The notes beneath the pieces were generated by a model, which searched no databases, was not told the DNA's origin, and was given only the letters and a program-made list of their open reading frames with translations. Positions 33,366-43,153 of a DNA stretch of 64,000 nucleotides are shown in pieces. Numbering within the stretch: position 1 is the stretch's first letter; the number at the start of each line of letters is the position of its first letter. This DNA is from Brevundimonas huaxiensis (GTDB taxonomy: Bacteria > Pseudomonadota > Alphaproteobacteria > Caulobacterales > Caulobacteraceae): positions 682,001-746,000 of the forward strand of contig NZ_JABBJE010000001.1 in assembly GCF_014218725.1 (NCBI RefSeq). Reading direction: 5' to 3'. Both the position numbers and the translations under genes were made by a program.

Positions 33366-34273
33366 CGGCTCCACCGCGCGAAGAAGGACAGGCCGATGGC
33401 GCGGGCGTCCGGGCCGTCTTCGGACAGGGCCAGTTCGCCCCAGTCGATCCAGCCGCCGCGATCCTGGGTCGCCTCCACCATCAGATGCGCCAGGGACAGT
33501 CCTGACACACGGGCCGCATAGGCGTTCAGCAGCAGGAAGTCGGCATCGTCTGACAATAGCGCGGCGCAATCCTTCAGCAGGCCCGGCATGTCCTCAAACA
33601 GGCGCCAGACTTCCCCCGTGGGGCCGCGCCCGTATTTGGGCGGATCCAGAATGACGCCATCATATTTCGAGCCGCGACGAACTTCGCGCGCGACATATTT
33701 GCGGGCGTCCTCGACAATCCAACGGATTGGATGCTGGGCCAGGCCCGACTGTTCGGCGTTCTCGCGGGCGTAGGCGACCGACTTTTTGGAGGCGTCGACG
33801 TGGGTGACCTCTGCACCCGCGGCGGCCGCGGCCAGACTGGCGACGCCGGTATAGCCGAACAGGTTCAGGATCTTCGGCGCACGGCCGGCCGAACCTGTAA
33901 AGTCCCGCACGCGCCCGTCCAGCCATTCCCAGTTGGCCGCCTGTTCAGGGAAGAAGGCGAGGTGGCGGAAGGGGGTGAAACGGCCGGTGAACTTCACGTC
34001 GCGCCATTTCAAAGGGAAGGCGTCGATGGGGCCGTACTTGTCGAACCGCCAGCGACCGCTGTCTTCTTCCTCCTGCTGCGGATCAAAGGTCGCCGTGGCG
34101 TTTTCGAAGGCTTTCGGATCGCGGGGCGACCAGAAACACTGCGGCTCGGGCCGGACGACGGTGTAGCGGCCATAGCGTTCCAGCTTCTTGCCGTCGCCGC
34201 TGTCCAGCAGGGCATAGTCGGACCAGCCGGAGGTCACGAGGGTTTCGGGAGTTTTAGAAAGGACGGGCGCCAT
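33362..34273 (-). CDS. Class I SAM-dependent methyltransferase, RlmI/RlmK-like
   Basis: This 303-residue protein has the SAM motif LNLFGYTGVASLAAAAAG (about 137-154), acidic end VDASKKS, and the catalytic-type motif LDPPKYGRG (about 210). This DPPKYG form is seen in 23S rRNA m5C/m7G enzymes such as RlmI and RlmK. No PUA domain is visible at the N-terminus, so the precise target is not assigned. Coupled by ATGA with the TrmH-type gene, giving a pair of RNA-modification genes. Confidence 0.86.
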   Translation of the reverse strand: MAPVLSKTPETLVTSGWSDYALLDSGDGKKLERYGRYTVVRPEPQCFWSPRDPKAFENATATFDPQQEEEDSGRWRFDKYGPIDAFPLKWRDVKFTGRFTPFRHLAFFPEQAANWEWLDGRVRDFTGSAGRAPKILNLFGYTGVASLAAAAAGAEVTHVDASKKSVAYARENAEQSGLAQHPIRWIVEDARKYVAREVRRGSKYDGVILDPPKYGRGPTGEVWRLFEDMPGLLKDCAALLSDDADFLLLNAYAARVSGLSLAHLMVEATQDRGGWIDWGELALSEDGPDARAIGLSFFARWSR

Positions 34274-34291
34274 CGTCGGGCTGATAGGCGC

Positions 34292-35722
34292 TCAGGCCGC
34301 CTCGCGTCCAGCGTCCAGCGCCACGACGGTCAATTCCGGCATCTGATCGTCGCGATCGTGCGGGGTCTTGTCCCAGACGTGCGGTTCGACCGCGAGCCGC
34401 CAGGCCGCATGGACGAAGGCCAGGCTGAGCAACGCCCAATAGGCTGGCGCAGCCAGCACATCGCCCAGCCGGTAATCGAGCCCGGCGCGTCGCGCCCCGG
34501 CCGCACAGCTCATCCAGGCGACGATGACGCCCAGCGCCAGCACGCCCAGTGAGCCTCCGGGCAGGGGCGGCAGGACGCCGGAAAGCGCCCAGACGGCGAT
34601 GGCTAGCGCCAGCCAGGCCAGCGTCGGGGCATGGGCGGCCGCCGACACGATCGCCGCGCCCAAGGTCATGATCAGCGACAAGCTTCCGCGCCGTCCCAGG
34701 GCGTTCGGACGCCGCGTGTGCACGCCCCAGGTCTGCATATAACCCTTCAGCCAACGGGTGCGCTGGGGCAGCCATCGGTCCATCGCACCCGGCGGCGTCT
34801 CCCACGTCGGACTGTCGATGACGCCGAGCTTCCAGCCGAGCGACCACAGGCGAAAGCCCAGGTCCGCGTCCTCGGTGACATTGTGCGCGTCCCAGCCGCC
34901 GGCGCCTCGCAGCGCCGTCATGCGGATGTGATTGCTGGTGCCGCCAAGCGGAAAAGGCAGGCCCAATCGCGCCATACCCGGCAGGGTCACTTCGAACAGC
35001 GCCGCATATTCGAAAGCGAACTGCCGATCCAGGAACCAGGAGCCAGGCTTTGCAGATGCTCGAATACGCAGCGGCGCCTGGAGACAACCCAATCGCGGTT
35101 GTGCGACGAAGCGCGCCGCCGCCTGACGGAGTTGTTGCGGATGCGGTCGATCCTCTGCGTCATAGATGGTGACCAGATCGCCCCGCGCATGACCCAAGGC
35201 ATAGTTCAAGGCACGCGGCTTGGTCTGGGGGCTGCCCGGCGGCGCGATCAGTATCTTCAGCCACGGCGGTTTTGGCGTCGCCTGGGCTACCACCAGGGTG
35301 GCCTCGTCATGCGCCTCCAGCACGATGAAGGCCTCCAGCCTGTGCGCCGGATAGTCGATCCGGCTGAGGTTGGCGATCAGTTGCGGCGTCACCGCCGCCT
35401 CATCGTAAAGCGCCGCCAGAATGGTGTAGCGCGGCCATTCGATCGGACGCGGGACGGGCGCGGGGCGGCGCAGGCTGGCGATGCCGATGACGGCCTTCCA
35501 CAACGCGCACACGACGAAGGCGGCTTGGAACAACACCAAGGCGACGTCGAAAGCGGTTTCCGGCCAGCGGATCAGCGCCACGACGGAAGTCAGGGTGAGC
35601 AGGATCAAAATCGTGACCTGAAAACCGCTCGGCGTGCGTCGTGAGGCGCCGTTTCGGCGGGGTCTGATCCCTGGATGCGCCCAATCCTTCACCGCATCCG
35701 CCCCCAAAGCGCCACAACCCAT
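34292..35722 (-). CDS. Membrane glycosyltransferase, family 2 (BcsA-like)
   Basis: This protein of about 476 residues has two N-terminal membrane segments (about 35-85), a cytosolic GT-A domain and three or four C-terminal membrane segments. GT2 motifs are LAALYDEAAV, IYDAEDRPHP (DxD-like), TEDADLGFRLWSLGW and QRTRWLKGYMQT, the pattern of processive GT2 synthases such as ExoU/BcsA. It probably builds or extends an exopolysaccharide. No polysaccharide cluster surrounds it. ATG 35722 has no clear ribosome-binding site; TTG 35740 is an alternative. Confidence 0.85.
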   Translation of the reverse strand: MGCGALGADAVKDWAHPGIRPRRNGASRRTPSGFQVTILILLTLTSVVALIRWPETAFDVALVLFQAAFVVCALWKAVIGIASLRRPAPVPRPIEWPRYTILAALYDEAAVTPQLIANLSRIDYPAHRLEAFIVLEAHDEATLVVAQATPKPPWLKILIAPPGSPQTKPRALNYALGHARGDLVTIYDAEDRPHPQQLRQAAARFVAQPRLGCLQAPLRIRASAKPGSWFLDRQFAFEYAALFEVTLPGMARLGLPFPLGGTSNHIRMTALRGAGGWDAHNVTEDADLGFRLWSLGWKLGVIDSPTWETPPGAMDRWLPQRTRWLKGYMQTWGVHTRRPNALGRRGSLSLIMTLGAAIVSAAAHAPTLAWLALAIAVWALSGVLPPLPGGSLGVLALGVIVAWMSCAAGARRAGLDYRLGDVLAAPAYWALLSLAFVHAAWRLAVEPHVWDKTPHDRDDQMPELTVVALDAGREAA

Positions 35723-35812
35723 AATCGCTATTTGAAACAACCGCGTTCGGCAAGTCGATTGGCGTCCGGGACGGATTGTCGCTATTCAGGGCGCCTCACC
35801 CGGAGCAGCGGC

Positions 35813-36442
35813 TTGTCTCAACCCTCGAACGCCTCGCGCACGACCCGAAAGCCCAAGGGCGAAGGCCATTCGCGGCGAGGCGAAATCCTGGCGGCGGCCG
35901 AGCGCATCTTCGTCGAGCACGGCTATGAAGGCGCGACGATTCGCAAGATCGCGGACGAGGTCGGGTTGTCGTCGACGGCGCTCTATATGCATTTCCCGGA
36001 CAAGGGCGCGATCCTGCAGGAAATCTGCCGTGACGCCTTCGCCCGTTTGATCGCGTCAAACGCCGTCGTCGCCGATGAGGCCGCACCGCCAGATCAGCGC
36101 CTGCGGCGGATGATCGAGGGGTATATCGACTTCGGTTTCGCTCATCCCAACGCCTATCGCCTGATCTATCTGACCCGGCCGGTCGAGGCGCGAGAGGGCG
36201 CCCAGGACGCGGCGCGCGAGTTGGGCTCCAGCCTGTTCACCACATTGGAAGCGACCGTCGGGGATGCCGTGACGGCCGGACGCATGAAGGGCGATCCCGC
36301 AACGATCGCCCAGGCGATCTGGGCTGCGGCGCATGGGATCGTGTCTCTGATGATCACCAAGCCCTATTTTCCTTGGTCCGATCGGCAGGCGCTGGTTCGC
36401 ACGACCTTGGACGCCCTGTTCGCCGGTCTGATCGAACGATGA
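35813..36442 (+). CDS. TetR/AcrR-family regulator
   Basis: This 209-residue protein has an N-terminal HTH: RRGEILAAAERIFVEHGYEGATIRKIADEVGLSSTALYMHFPDKGAILQEIC (about 15-66), with a variable ligand-binding C-terminus. I chose the TTG at 35813, with GGAG 7 bases upstream. Its stop overlaps the ABC binding-protein start by 4 bases, so it is co-translated with an ABC importer. It may repress its own operon and the divergent glycosyltransferase from the shared region at 35723-35812. The ligand is unknown. Confidence 0.9.
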   Translation: MSQPSNASRTTRKPKGEGHSRRGEILAAAERIFVEHGYEGATIRKIADEVGLSSTALYMHFPDKGAILQEICRDAFARLIASNAVVADEAAPPDQRLRRMIEGYIDFGFAHPNAYRLIYLTRPVEAREGAQDAARELGSSLFTTLEATVGDAVTAGRMKGDPATIAQAIWAAAHGIVSLMITKPYFPWSDRQALVRTTLDALFAGLIER

Positions 36443-37236
36443 GGCGTATCTGCGTCGCCTTGGCGGCTCTGGCGTTCAGCAGCACGGCTCAGGCCAGGCC
36501 CTTGCGGATCATGGCGCTGGACCAGTGCGCCGACCAATATGTACTGGCTCTAGCGCCGGATGCGGACATCGCACTATCGCCGCGCGCCGACGATCCTGAC
36601 GCCTGGCTGCGTCAGCAGGCGGTCGGTCACAAGCGTTTGCGTCCGACGCTTGAGGCCGCCGTGGGTTTTCAGCCTGACGTCGTGGTGCGCTATTGGGGCG
36701 GCGAACCGCGCCTGCTGGCAGCGCTGGCGCAGCGCGGGGTCAAGGTGGCCACGATCGATGACGCGGTCAACCTAGAGGGCGTGCGCCGGAACATCCAAAC
36801 CGTCGCGCGCGATCTGGATCAAATTCAGCGCGGGCAGGCGTTAGAGCAACGGATGGACGCCAAGCTGACGAAGGCGGCGCCGGTGAAGCGCACGGCTGAG
36901 GCGCCGGGGGCCGTGTATCTGACATCGGGGGGCTTCACCGCGGGGCCAGGCACGCTGATCGATGCAATGATGCGGGCGGCCGGATTTCGCAATCTCACAG
37001 CCGCGCCCGGTTTTGGCGCTCTCAGCGTCGAGCGGATCGCGATGAATCCTCCGGTGCGATTTGTGCTCGGCTTCTTCGATCAGCTGCGCGCCGACCTGCG
37101 CGGACCGGGGCGGCATCCGGTTGTCGCGCGAGCGGCCGAGGGTCGAACGGCGGCGCGCCTGCCCGCCGCGACCTTGACCTGCCCGGCCTGGTTCGCAGCC
37201 GACGCGGTTGAGATGATGGCCAAGGGGCGGCCGTGA
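36439..37236 (+). CDS. ABC transporter substrate-binding protein (BtuF/FhuD type)
   Basis: This 265-residue class III binding protein has a signal peptide (MRRICVALAALAFSSTAQA). Mature features are RIMALDQCADQYVLALAPDADIALS, FQPDVVVRYWGGEPRLLAALAQRGV, and a long central helix (VRRNIQTVARDLDQIQRGQALEQ), typical of BtuF-like cobalamin or siderophore/haem binders. It is followed with a GTGA overlap by the permease. No TonB receptor is in this window. No cobalamin riboswitch is visible upstream, so the cargo is unresolved. Confidence 0.86.
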   Translation: MRRICVALAALAFSSTAQARPLRIMALDQCADQYVLALAPDADIALSPRADDPDAWLRQQAVGHKRLRPTLEAAVGFQPDVVVRYWGGEPRLLAALAQRGVKVATIDDAVNLEGVRRNIQTVARDLDQIQRGQALEQRMDAKLTKAAPVKRTAEAPGAVYLTSGGFTAGPGTLIDAMMRAAGFRNLTAAPGFGALSVERIAMNPPVRFVLGFFDQLRADLRGPGRHPVVARAAEGRTAARLPAATLTCPAWFAADAVEMMAKGRP

Positions 37237-38222
37237 ACAGAACGGTTCGGCTGTGCCTGGTTCTGATCGGATTGATCGTCGCGGCGCTGGCCCTGGCGGT
37301 GCTGGCCGGTGAGACGGCGTTCAACGTCGATCAGTATGCGGCGGCCTTCAGCGATCCGATATCCGGTCCGGCCGAGGTGCTGTGGCAGGTGCGGGCGCCG
37401 CGCGCGGTCTGCGCCCTGGTCGTCGGCGCCGCCCTGGGTTTGGCGGGAGCAGTGATGCAGGGGCTGTTGCGCAATCCGCTGGCCGATCCCGGCGTGCTGG
37501 GCGTGTCGGCCACCGCGGCCCTGGGCGCGGCGCTGGCCATCGTCCTTGGCGCTGCGGCCGTGCCGGGACTGGTCGAGGTGTCAGCCTTGGCGGGCGCGGC
37601 GCTGGCGGGCGGACTGCTGATCGCGGCGTCCAGGGCCATGCGGGCGCCTGAGGCCCTGATCCTGTTCGGCGTGGCCCTCTCCAGTTTCGCTGGCGCGGCG
37701 ACGGCCTTGATCTTCAACCTGTCGCCGTCGCCGATCGCCTCGGCCGAGGTTATGTCCTGGCTGCTGGGATCGGTGCAGAACCGAAGCTGGGTCGATGTGG
37801 CCTGGGTGACGCCGGCCGTGATCGTCTCGGGCGTCTTTGCTGCCTTGTCGGGCGCCGGTCTGCGGATGCTGACCCTGGGCGACGAGGGTGCGGCGGCCTC
37901 GGGCTTGAATATGGGGCGGTTGAGGGCCTTCGCCCTGATCGCGGCGGCCTTGGCCACAGGGGCGGCGGTGGCGGTGGCGGGCGTGATCGGGTTTGTGGGC
38001 CTGACCGCGCCGCATCTGGTGCGCGCGGCGGTGCGCGGTGATGCAAAACAAATCCTGGCGCCCTCGGCGCTGGCCGGCGGGCTGATGCTGATCGTCGCGG
38101 ACCTGTTGGCGCGACTGACGCCGACGGATCAGGAACTGAAGCTGGGCGTGTTCACCGCCCTGATCGGCGCGCCCCTGTTCGCCCTGATCGCCTGGCGGGC
38201 GGCGCGGGAGTGGCGGCTGTGA
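37233..38222 (+). CDS. FecCD/BtuC-family ABC permease
   Basis: This 329-residue protein has about nine or ten membrane segments. FecCD motifs are RAPRAVCALVVGAALGLAGAVMQGLLRNPLADPGVLGVSATAALGA (about 47-92), VMSWLLGSVQNRSW, and VAGVIGFVGLTAPHLVRAAVRGDAKQILAPSALAGGLML near the C-terminus. The GTG start overlaps the binding-protein stop, and the stop overlaps the ATPase start, so all three are co-translated. Confidence 0.94.
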   Translation: MNRTVRLCLVLIGLIVAALALAVLAGETAFNVDQYAAAFSDPISGPAEVLWQVRAPRAVCALVVGAALGLAGAVMQGLLRNPLADPGVLGVSATAALGAALAIVLGAAAVPGLVEVSALAGAALAGGLLIAASRAMRAPEALILFGVALSSFAGAATALIFNLSPSPIASAEVMSWLLGSVQNRSWVDVAWVTPAVIVSGVFAALSGAGLRMLTLGDEGAAASGLNMGRLRAFALIAAALATGAAVAVAGVIGFVGLTAPHLVRAAVRGDAKQILAPSALAGGLMLIVADLLARLTPTDQELKLGVFTALIGAPLFALIAWRAAREWRL

Positions 38223-38974
38223 GCTTGCTGTCGCTGGAGACGGTTCAGGCGCGGCTGGGTAAGGCCGTCGTGCTGGATGGGGTAAGCCTGTCGGTCGCGG
38301 CGGGCGAGGTCGTGGCCCTGTGCGGACCAAACGGGGCGGGCAAGAGCAGCGCCATCCGCGCGGCTGTGGGCCTGCTGGAGACGACCGGCGGACAAATCAG
38401 GTTGGGCGGCGCGGACATCGTCGATCTATCCCATCGCCAGCGGGCGGAACGCGTCGCCTATCTGCCGCAGGAACGGCGCATCGCCTGGAACCTGCCGGCG
38501 ATAGAAATAGCGGCGCTCGGCGCGCCGTTCCTGTCAAGCGCGGATGCGCTGGCGCGCGCGCGAGCCGCTCTGGACGAAGTCGGCGCCGGTCACCTGGCGG
38601 ACCGCGGCGTTGCGGAGATGTCGGGCGGCGAGCGTGCGCGGGTTCTGCTGGCGCGAGCCCTTGTCGTCGATGCGCCGCTGCTTTTGGCCGACGAGCCGAT
38701 CGCGGGGCTGGACCCAGATGCGCAGCGTCTGGTGCTGGAGCGCCTGAGAGCGCGCGCTGACGACGGGGCAGGGGTGATGGTCAGCCTTCACGACCTGACC
38801 TTGGCTGCAACCGTGGCAGATCGTATCATTGTGCTGAAGCAGGGCCGGGTGGTCGCTGACGCCGCTCCGATCCAGGCCCTGTCGCCCGCCGTCCTGCGCG
38901 AGGTCTTCGGACTGAACGGCGCGTGGATGGATGGGCCGCACGGGCCGCTGCTGGCGGCCCGCCGGGCTCAATAG
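38219..38974 (+). CDS. ABC transporter ATP-binding protein (FecE/BtuD type)
   Basis: This 251-residue ATPase has Walker A GPNGAGKSS (about 36-44), Q-loop YLPQERRIAWN, signature MSGGERARVLLARAL, Walker B LLLADEPIAGLD and the H-loop VSLHDL. It is the energising subunit of the TetR-linked importer. I chose the GTG at 38219 by its GTGA overlap with the permease stop; GTG 38210 is three codons upstream. The end overlaps the convergent lytic transglycosylase gene by 7 bases. Confidence 0.94.
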   Translation: MSLLSLETVQARLGKAVVLDGVSLSVAAGEVVALCGPNGAGKSSAIRAAVGLLETTGGQIRLGGADIVDLSHRQRAERVAYLPQERRIAWNLPAIEIAALGAPFLSSADALARARAALDEVGAGHLADRGVAEMSGGERARVLLARALVVDAPLLLADEPIAGLDPDAQRLVLERLRARADDGAGVMVSLHDLTLAATVADRIIVLKQGRVVADAAPIQALSPAVLREVFGLNGAWMDGPHGPLLAARRAQ

Positions 38975-41046
38975 GCGATATAGGGCCGCGCGCCCGCCGC
39001 CGATCCGCGCGAGATGTCGGCCGAGGGCGTCAGCGGGGCCGTGCCGCCGTTCAGGCGGGCCTTGTAGACCGCCATGTTTTCCATCACCCGCATCATGTAG
39101 TTGCGCGTCTCGGTGAAGGGCGCGCACTCGATGAAGTCGATGGTCTTGATCGCATCGCCGCGCGGGTCGCCGCAACGGGCGATCCACTGGCTTGGGCGCG
39201 CCGGCCCGGCGTTGTAACCGACCGTCGCCAGCAGCATTGAGCCGTTGTTCGCGGCCATCAGCTCGCCCAGGTGATAGCTGCCCAAGGTCATGTTGTAGTC
39301 AGGATCCCACAACTGCTCGGCGGAATAGCTCATGCCCAGACGCCGGGCGACGCCAGAGGCGGTGGACGGCAGGAACTGCATCATGCCGCGCGCATCGGCG
39401 CCGGAGCGGGCGCGGGGATCGAAGCTGGATTCCTGGCGTGTGATCGCTTGAGTGAACTCCAGCGGGGCAGCGCCAGCGACCTGGGGCGGGACGCGGACGG
39501 GATACATACGCTCGGGCATGACGAAGCCGCGCTGGCTGGCCGCGCGGCCCACCATCATGGCGGTGAAACCCTCGCCATAGCCGCGCGACAGGTCCATCAG
39601 CAGGGCCAGATCGTTGATGGTCGGCAAATCGTTGTCGAGCTGATAGGCGAAGACGCGCAGCAGGCTCGTCTCGCCCGTCTCGCCCAGGATGCGCGTGGCT
39701 CGTACGATCTCATTGCCTTCGAAACGGGCGATGTCCGCCTGTGAAGGCACAGGCTCGCCCGGCAGCTGAAGCGTGGTCATGCCCGCCTTCTCGGCCGCCA
39801 GTTGGCCGTAGAAGGTCTGCCAATGCTGGGCGCCGTTGCGATAGTAGGCGAGGGCGGCGTCGCGTTCGCCGCGGGCCTCGGCGGCGCGACCTAGCCAGTA
39901 GAAGGCGCGGCCCTGAGTGATCGGCGTGGACGAGGCCGTGCGCAGGGCTTCGAAATGGCGGGCGGCGACCTCGGGCTGGTTCAGCTTGGTCAGGGCGACC
40001 CAGCCGGCGAAGAATTCGGCGTCCACCATCCGGTCGCCCGAAGTGAAGCCGTGGCCGTTCATGGCGTCATAGGCTGCGCGCCAGTTGCCCTGTTGCAGGG
40101 CGTCGAGGAAGTAGTTGCGGCGCTCGCTCCACAGAGTGTTGTCGCCGGTCGTATGGCCCGGCGCCGGCGGCAGATTGGCCAGCAGCGCAAAGCCTTCCGA
40201 TTGGCGATTTTGCGATCGCAGAAGGCGAACACGCTCCAACACGACCGCCGGATCGGCCGCCTGGGCCGGCGTCAGATTGGCGATGACGGCGTCGGGGCTG
40301 TAAGCCGAACGAAGGGTCATCACCGTGTTCGCGATGGCGGCGCGATCAGGCGAAACCAGATTGATCATGCTGCGCGTCGCCGGTCCGTGCGGACCGAGCA
40401 GCAGCATGTTCAGCCGCGCCTCGTGATCGGCGGGCGTCAGCCAGGAACCCCATTGACTGAGGATGCGCGACTGCGGTGCGTCGTCGAACGAGCGGGTGCG
40501 CCACCAGTCGCGGACCAGGGCGCGCGCCTCATCCTGGCGGCCGCGCTGCTGCAGCGCGGAGGCGTAGGCGATAGTCCCCTCGACCGTCGTCGGCTTGCCG
40601 TCGGACATCAGGGCCAGGGCCGCGTCCGCGCCCATGCCGGAGCGGTCCAGCACCTTTTCGGCGGCGGCCCGTCTTGATTCGCCGCGCGGCCATCCCGCCA
40701 GTTCGGACTGACCGCGCGCGAGGTCCGAGTAGGATAGCTGCTCGCCCGAGGTGTCGATCAGCGCCCATTCGACCAGTTTCCGAGCCGAGGCGTCCCTAAT
40801 CTGCGACATGGCGGATTGGGCGCCGAACACGTCGCGCGCACGGGCCGCCGCCAGCCCCTGACGAAACAGCGCCGTGTCCTGATCATTCAGCACGCGACCC
40901 TGATAGGTCGCTGAATAGCCGGGCACGGACGAAGACGCCGAGGCATAGGGCACAGGCTGGGTGGGCAGGGCGTCCTGCGGATTCGGCGCAAGGACGGCGA
41001 GGGCCGCCGCCAGACTGGTCGCGATCATGATCTGTCCTGTTCCCAT
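38968..41046 (-). CDS. slt: Soluble lytic murein transglycosylase (Slt70-like)
   Basis: This 692-residue periplasmic enzyme has a signal-type N-terminus ([15 protein letters not shown], or starting at the earlier ATG), a long alpha-superhelical middle with TPR-like repeats (about 50-500), and a C-terminal lysozyme-like SLT domain. The catalytic Glu is in [26 protein letters not shown] (about 545), with GSYHLGELM and [14 protein letters not shown] downstream. It cleaves peptidoglycan to 1,6-anhydro products. ATG 41028 is an alternative start. Confidence 0.92.
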   Translation of the reverse strand: MGTGQIMIATSLAAALAVLAPNPQDALPTQPVPYASASSSVPGYSATYQGRVLNDQDTALFRQGLAAARARDVFGAQSAMSQIRDASARKLVEWALIDTSGEQLSYSDLARGQSELAGWPRGESRRAAAEKVLDRSGMGADAALALMSDGKPTTVEGTIAYASALQQRGRQDEARALVRDWWRTRSFDDAPQSRILSQWGSWLTPADHEARLNMLLLGPHGPATRSMINLVSPDRAAIANTVMTLRSAYSPDAVIANLTPAQAADPAVVLERVRLLRSQNRQSEGFALLANLPPAPGHTTGDNTLWSERRNYFLDALQQGNWRAAYDAMNGHGFTSGDRMVDAEFFAGWVALTKLNQPEVAARHFEALRTASSTPITQGRAFYWLGRAAEARGERDAALAYYRNGAQHWQTFYGQLAAEKAGMTTLQLPGEPVPSQADIARFEGNEIVRATRILGETGETSLLRVFAYQLDNDLPTINDLALLMDLSRGYGEGFTAMMVGRAASQRGFVMPERMYPVRVPPQVAGAAPLEFTQAITRQESSFDPRARSGADARGMMQFLPSTASGVARRLGMSYSAEQLWDPDYNMTLGSYHLGELMAANNGSMLLATVGYNAGPARPSQWIARCGDPRGDAIKTIDFIECAPFTETRNYMMRVMENMAVYKARLNGGTAPLTPSADISRGSAAGARPYIAY

Positions 41047-41153
41047 TCAATCCCGGTTGCGGCGGAGCCGCTGGCGACCTAACGTCCCGCGCTCATTGCA
41101 AAGGCGATGAACATTCGTCCATCGTCACTCCCCACGCAGGCCAGCTTAGTCTC

Positions 41154-42038
41154 ATGAACGCCCCCTTGTTCAAGGGCGTGATCACCGCCCTGATCACACC
41201 ACTTCGTGACGGAAACGTGGACGAAGCCGCATTCGCCAAACTGCTCGAGCGTCAGATCGCCGCAGGGGTCCACGGCGTCGTCCCGATGGGCACGACGGGC
41301 GAGGGCGCCAGCATGGATCTGGATGAGCACAAACACGTCATCGAGCTGTGCGTGCGTCTGACGGCCGGGCGCGTCGCTGTCATCGCCGGCACCGGATCTC
41401 CCTATACCAAGGAAGCCATCGATTTGACCCGCCACGCCAAGACGGTGGGCGCGGACGGGGCGCTGATCGTGACGCCCTATTATATTCGTCCGTCCCAGGC
41501 GGGCATGGCGGCGCATTTCGAGGCGGTCGCTGACGCCGTGCAACTGCCCATCCTGCTGTACAATGTGCCGGGCCGGACGGGGTCCGATCTGTCCAATGAG
41601 ACCGTGGCGAGGCTGGCGGCCCACCCGAACATCGTCGGCATCAAGGACGCCACGGGCGACATGAGCCGCGTCAGCTGGATGCGCGCGAACATCGATGGCC
41701 AGTTCGACCTGATCTCGGGCGACGACCCCAGCTATCTCGGCTACCACGCCCATGGCGGCGTCGGCCTGATCTCGGTGGCGTCCAATGTCGCGCCAGAGGC
41801 CATGGTCGCCTTGCACAATGCGATGACCGCCGGCGATTACGCGACGGCGCGCGACTGGCAGGACCGGCTGATTAGTTTGTGCAAGGCGCTGTTCCTGGAC
41901 AACTCGCCCGCGCCGACGAAATACGCCTTGGCCAAGCTTGGCTTATGCAACGAGGAGGCGCGTCTGCCGCTGTCGCCGACCTCCGATGCGGTCAAACCCT
42001 TGATTGACGGCGCCATGGCGGCGGCGGGCGTCATCTGA
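41154..42038 (+). CDS. dapA: 4-hydroxy-tetrahydrodipicolinate synthase
   Basis: This 294-residue TIM-barrel aldolase is the first step of lysine/diaminopimelate synthesis from pyruvate and aspartate semialdehyde. MGTTGEG carries Thr47/Thr48, YNVPGRTG the Tyr of the proton relay, and VGIKDATGD the Schiff-base Lys (about 163). The ATG has no strong ribosome-binding site. Its stop overlaps the smpB ATG (TGATG), so they are coupled. Confidence 0.97.
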   Translation: MNAPLFKGVITALITPLRDGNVDEAAFAKLLERQIAAGVHGVVPMGTTGEGASMDLDEHKHVIELCVRLTAGRVAVIAGTGSPYTKEAIDLTRHAKTVGADGALIVTPYYIRPSQAGMAAHFEAVADAVQLPILLYNVPGRTGSDLSNETVARLAAHPNIVGIKDATGDMSRVSWMRANIDGQFDLISGDDPSYLGYHAHGGVGLISVASNVAPEAMVALHNAMTAGDYATARDWQDRLISLCKALFLDNSPAPTKYALAKLGLCNEEARLPLSPTSDAVKPLIDGAMAAAGVI

Positions 42039-42511
42039 TGGCGCCCAAGCCGCAATCGAAGTCCAAGGTCATCGCCGAAAATCGCCGCGCGCGGTTCGAC
42101 TATTTCCTGGAAGACAATATCGAGGCCGGGATCCAGCTGCTGGGCACCGAGATCAAGGCGCTGCGTGACGGCCGGGCCAATATCGCCGAAAGCTATGCAT
42201 CCGTTGAAGGGCGCGAGATTGTGCTGATCAACGCCGACATCCCGCCGTACAAACAGGCGAACCGCTTCAACCACGAGCCGCGCCGACCGCGTAAACTGCT
42301 GCTGCACAGAAAGCAGATCGACAAGTTGATGGGCGCGGTCCAGCGCGACGGCCAGACAATCATTCCGCTGAAGCTCTATCTGAACGATGCGGGCAAGGCG
42401 AAGCTGGAGATCGCGTTGGCCAAGGGCAAGAAGCTGCACGACAAGCGCGAAGCCTCGGCCGAACGTGACTGGCAGCGCGACAAGGCCCGCCTGATGCGCG
42501 ACAAGGGCTGA
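42038..42511 (+). CDS. smpB: SmpB, tmRNA-binding protein
   Basis: This 157-residue partner of tmRNA is needed for ribosome entry. Motifs are [53 protein letters not shown], and [29 protein letters not shown], ending in a basic tail ([13 protein letters not shown]) that fills the mRNA channel. It is coupled to dapA. The ssrA RNA and sspB lie 25 kb away in the same window. Confidence 0.97.
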   Translation: MAPKPQSKSKVIAENRRARFDYFLEDNIEAGIQLLGTEIKALRDGRANIAESYASVEGREIVLINADIPPYKQANRFNHEPRRPRKLLLHRKQIDKLMGAVQRDGQTIIPLKLYLNDAGKAKLEIALAKGKKLHDKREASAERDWQRDKARLMRDKG

Positions 42512-42514
42512 GGC

Positions 42515-43153
42515 TCAGGCCTCGATCAGGGTTCGTGCGCGCGCGAAGATGTCCTCGAACATCTGCGGCGTCAGGCGACCGGTGTTCGTGTTCAGTCGAG
42601 AGCAGTGATAGCTGTTCAGAATGACGTAGCCGCCGGCTTTGCCCTGCGCCCCGTGACCCGCCGGCATTGCTGACGCAGGCCGTCCGAACGCTTTCAGGAT
42701 GTTGCGGCGCGAGACGTCGCCCAAGGTCACGACCACCTTCAGGTTGGGCAGCAGCTTGAGCCTGTCGATCAGGAAGGGACGGCAGGTCGTCTCCTCGATC
42801 GGCAGAGGCTTGTTGCCGGGTGGCGCGCACCGGACCGCATTGGTGATCATGCAGTCCGTCAGCGTCAGGTCATCGTCGCCATTACGATCGTAATGGCCTT
42901 GCGCAAAGCCGGCCTTCTTCAGGGTGTCGTACAGCAACCAGCCGGCGTGATCGCCGGTGAAGGGCCGTCCCGTCCGGTTTGCGCCGGTCCGGCCAGGCGC
43001 GAGACCGGCGATCAGCAGACGCGCGTTCGGATCGCCGAACGAGGCGGCCGGCCCGTTCCACCAGTCTGGATTCTGGCGCGCATTCTCCTGACGATAGGCG
43101 ACCAGGCGCGGGCATAGGGGGCAGTCGCGGGGCGGTTCGGGCGTCAGGGTCAT
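42515..43153 (-). CDS. Uracil-DNA glycosylase, family 5 (UDGb) type
   Basis: This 212-residue protein has Cys motifs near the N-terminus (DCPLCPRL) for a Fe-S cluster, the family motif LIAGLAPGRTGANRTGRPFTGD (about 47-68), AVRCAPPGNKPLPIEE and NSYHCSRLNTNTGRLT. The GLAPG motif lacks the acidic catalytic residue of family 1 and fits UDGb, which removes uracil and some other deaminated bases. It ends 4 bases after the smpB stop, convergent, and its start overlaps the NYN gene stop. Confidence 0.9.
   Translation of the reverse strand: MTLTPEPPRDCPLCPRLVAYRQENARQNPDWWNGPAASFGDPNARLLIAGLAPGRTGANRTGRPFTGDHAGWLLYDTLKKAGFAQGHYDRNGDDDLTLTDCMITNAVRCAPPGNKPLPIEETTCRPFLIDRLKLLPNLKVVVTLGDVSRRNILKAFGRPASAMPAGHGAQGKAGGYVILNSYHCSRLNTNTGRLTPQMFEDIFARARTLIEA

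Noticed and set aside
31143..33521. 792-codon plus-strand frame through the MHS transporter and trmH region
   Set aside because: Low-complexity Arg/Gly/Pro/His composition; it is a frame shadow of the transporter and crosses an opposite-strand gene.
35723..35812. Cobalamin riboswitch upstream of the BtuFCD-like operon
   Set aside because: The 90-base interval is too short and shows no B12-box-like sequence; the first gene is TetR.
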